Assembly (NCBI GenBank): GCA_031265635.1
Contig: JAISCK010000006.1
Coordinates: 1-5,864, forward strand
Source: Spirochaetaceae bacterium
Lineage (GTDB): Bacteria; Spirochaetota; Spirochaetia; Treponematales; Breznakiellaceae
Reading direction: 5' to 3'
DNA length: 5,864 nt
In this document: piece by piece, positions 5,511 to 5,864 of the stretch
Numbering within the stretch: position 1 is the stretch's first letter
Layout: each line of letters opens with the position of its first letter
Made by a program: the position numbers and the translations under genes
Notes under the pieces: generated by a model
Told to the model about the DNA's origin: nothing
Database searches by the model: none
The model's input: the letters and a program-made list of their open reading frames with translations, nothing else

Positions 5511-5864
5511 CTAGCGCGCGTTGGCCGCGGCGTTTTGCCCGGCGATACGGCCGAATACCAGATTTACCGCCATGGGATTTGCCCCATAGGTCCCCGCGCT
5601 GGCACATTCGCCCGCGGCATAGAGATTGGGTATGGGGTTTCCGTCGGGCCGCAGGGCCTGGGCGTCGGTATTGGTAACAATGCCGCCGAAGGTTCCCTGG
5701 ACATTACAGGTAAACTTGCAGGCATAATACGGCGCTTCGTCAAAGGTCATGGTAAGAAGGGCCCGGTTGAATTCGGGGTCCCTGCCTGCCCTTACATAGC
5801 CCCTGTAATCCTCGATGGTTTTAAGAAGATTCGTCCTGTTGACGCCTATCTTGTCGGCAAGGGC
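5511..5864 (-). CDS. FAD-dependent oxidoreductase, fumarate reductase/KstD-like flavoprotein (C-terminal part)
   Basis: The frame is open from the window edge to a TAG at 5511-5513 and gives the last 117 residues; the N-terminal FAD-binding fold lies outside. The diagnostic block is IPNLYAAGECASAGTYGAN followed by NLVFGRIAGQNAA, the C-terminal FAD-contact region of the FAD_binding_2 superfamily (fumarate and urocanate reductases, ketosteroid dehydrogenases). GTFGGIVTN upstream matches the TxGG strand of the same fold. An apparent internal ATG at 5750 is not the start, because the family sequence continues upstream of it (a helical stretch with EDYRGYVRAGRDPEFNR). Soluble fumarate reductases have HHTMGG and GANRLGGN here; this protein has QGTFGG and GANPMAVN, so the substrate is probably not fumarate. 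A CxxxC pair lies just before the GG strand. Any partner genes or signal sequence are out of view. Confidence 0.85.
   Translation of the reverse strand, partial: ALADKIGVNRTNLLKTIEDYRGYVRAGRDPEFNRALLTMTFDEAPYYACKFTCNVQGTFGGIVTNTDAQALRPDGNPIPNLYAAGECASAGTYGANPMAVNLVFGRIAGQNAAANAR

Noticed and set aside
5511..5750. A separate 79-residue small protein starting at ATG 5750
   Set aside because: The frame stays open to the window edge and the upstream residues fit the same flavoprotein, so the ATG is internal.

Overview
The window is a compact bacterial chromosome segment. It holds seven protein-coding regions, two of them cut by the window edges, and no RNA genes, insertion sequences or CRISPR. 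It is moderately GC-rich, with consistent leucine CTT/CTC-rich codon use across genes. A spirochaete of the Treponema group, perhaps gut-associated, is my best guess. The hints are a short NFACT/RqcH protein, a GH3 glucosaminidase with a relaxed spirochaete-like lipobox, and a stand-alone MEMO1-like protein. This is inference from protein style, not a proven assignment.

Layout. Positions 1-90 hold the C-terminal tail of a gene entering from the left on the + strand, perhaps a sugar kinase or related ATPase. It meets tail-to-tail, 6 bases apart, a three-gene minus-strand set read from 3351 down to 97: an RqcH/NFACT-type protein, a MEMO1/AmmeMemoRadiSam-B-like protein, and an exported M15-type peptidoglycan peptidase. 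A 50-base divergent intergenic stretch (3352-3401) separates this set from a two-gene plus-strand operon: a GH3 beta-N-acetylglucosaminidase (NagZ-like, probable lipoprotein) and an RluA-family pseudouridine synthase whose Shine-Dalgarno overlaps the preceding stop. A 182-base convergent spacer (5329-5510) contains three hairpins, at least one terminator-like. The window then ends in the C-terminal 117 residues of a minus-strand FAD-dependent dehydrogenase of the fumarate reductase/KstD superfamily.

Function. Two genes act on the cell wall: the M15 peptidase cuts stem peptides, and the GH3 enzyme removes GlcNAc from muropeptides or exogenous sugars. Two concern translation: RqcH works in ribosome rescue, and RluA modifies RNA. 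I see no clear new defence or mobile system. The most unusual points are the loss of metal-ligand residues in the MEMO-like protein, an RqcH lacking its helix-hairpin-helix region, the absence of fumarate-type substrate residues in the flavoprotein, a 139-base gene overlap at the M15 start, and the hairpin cluster.
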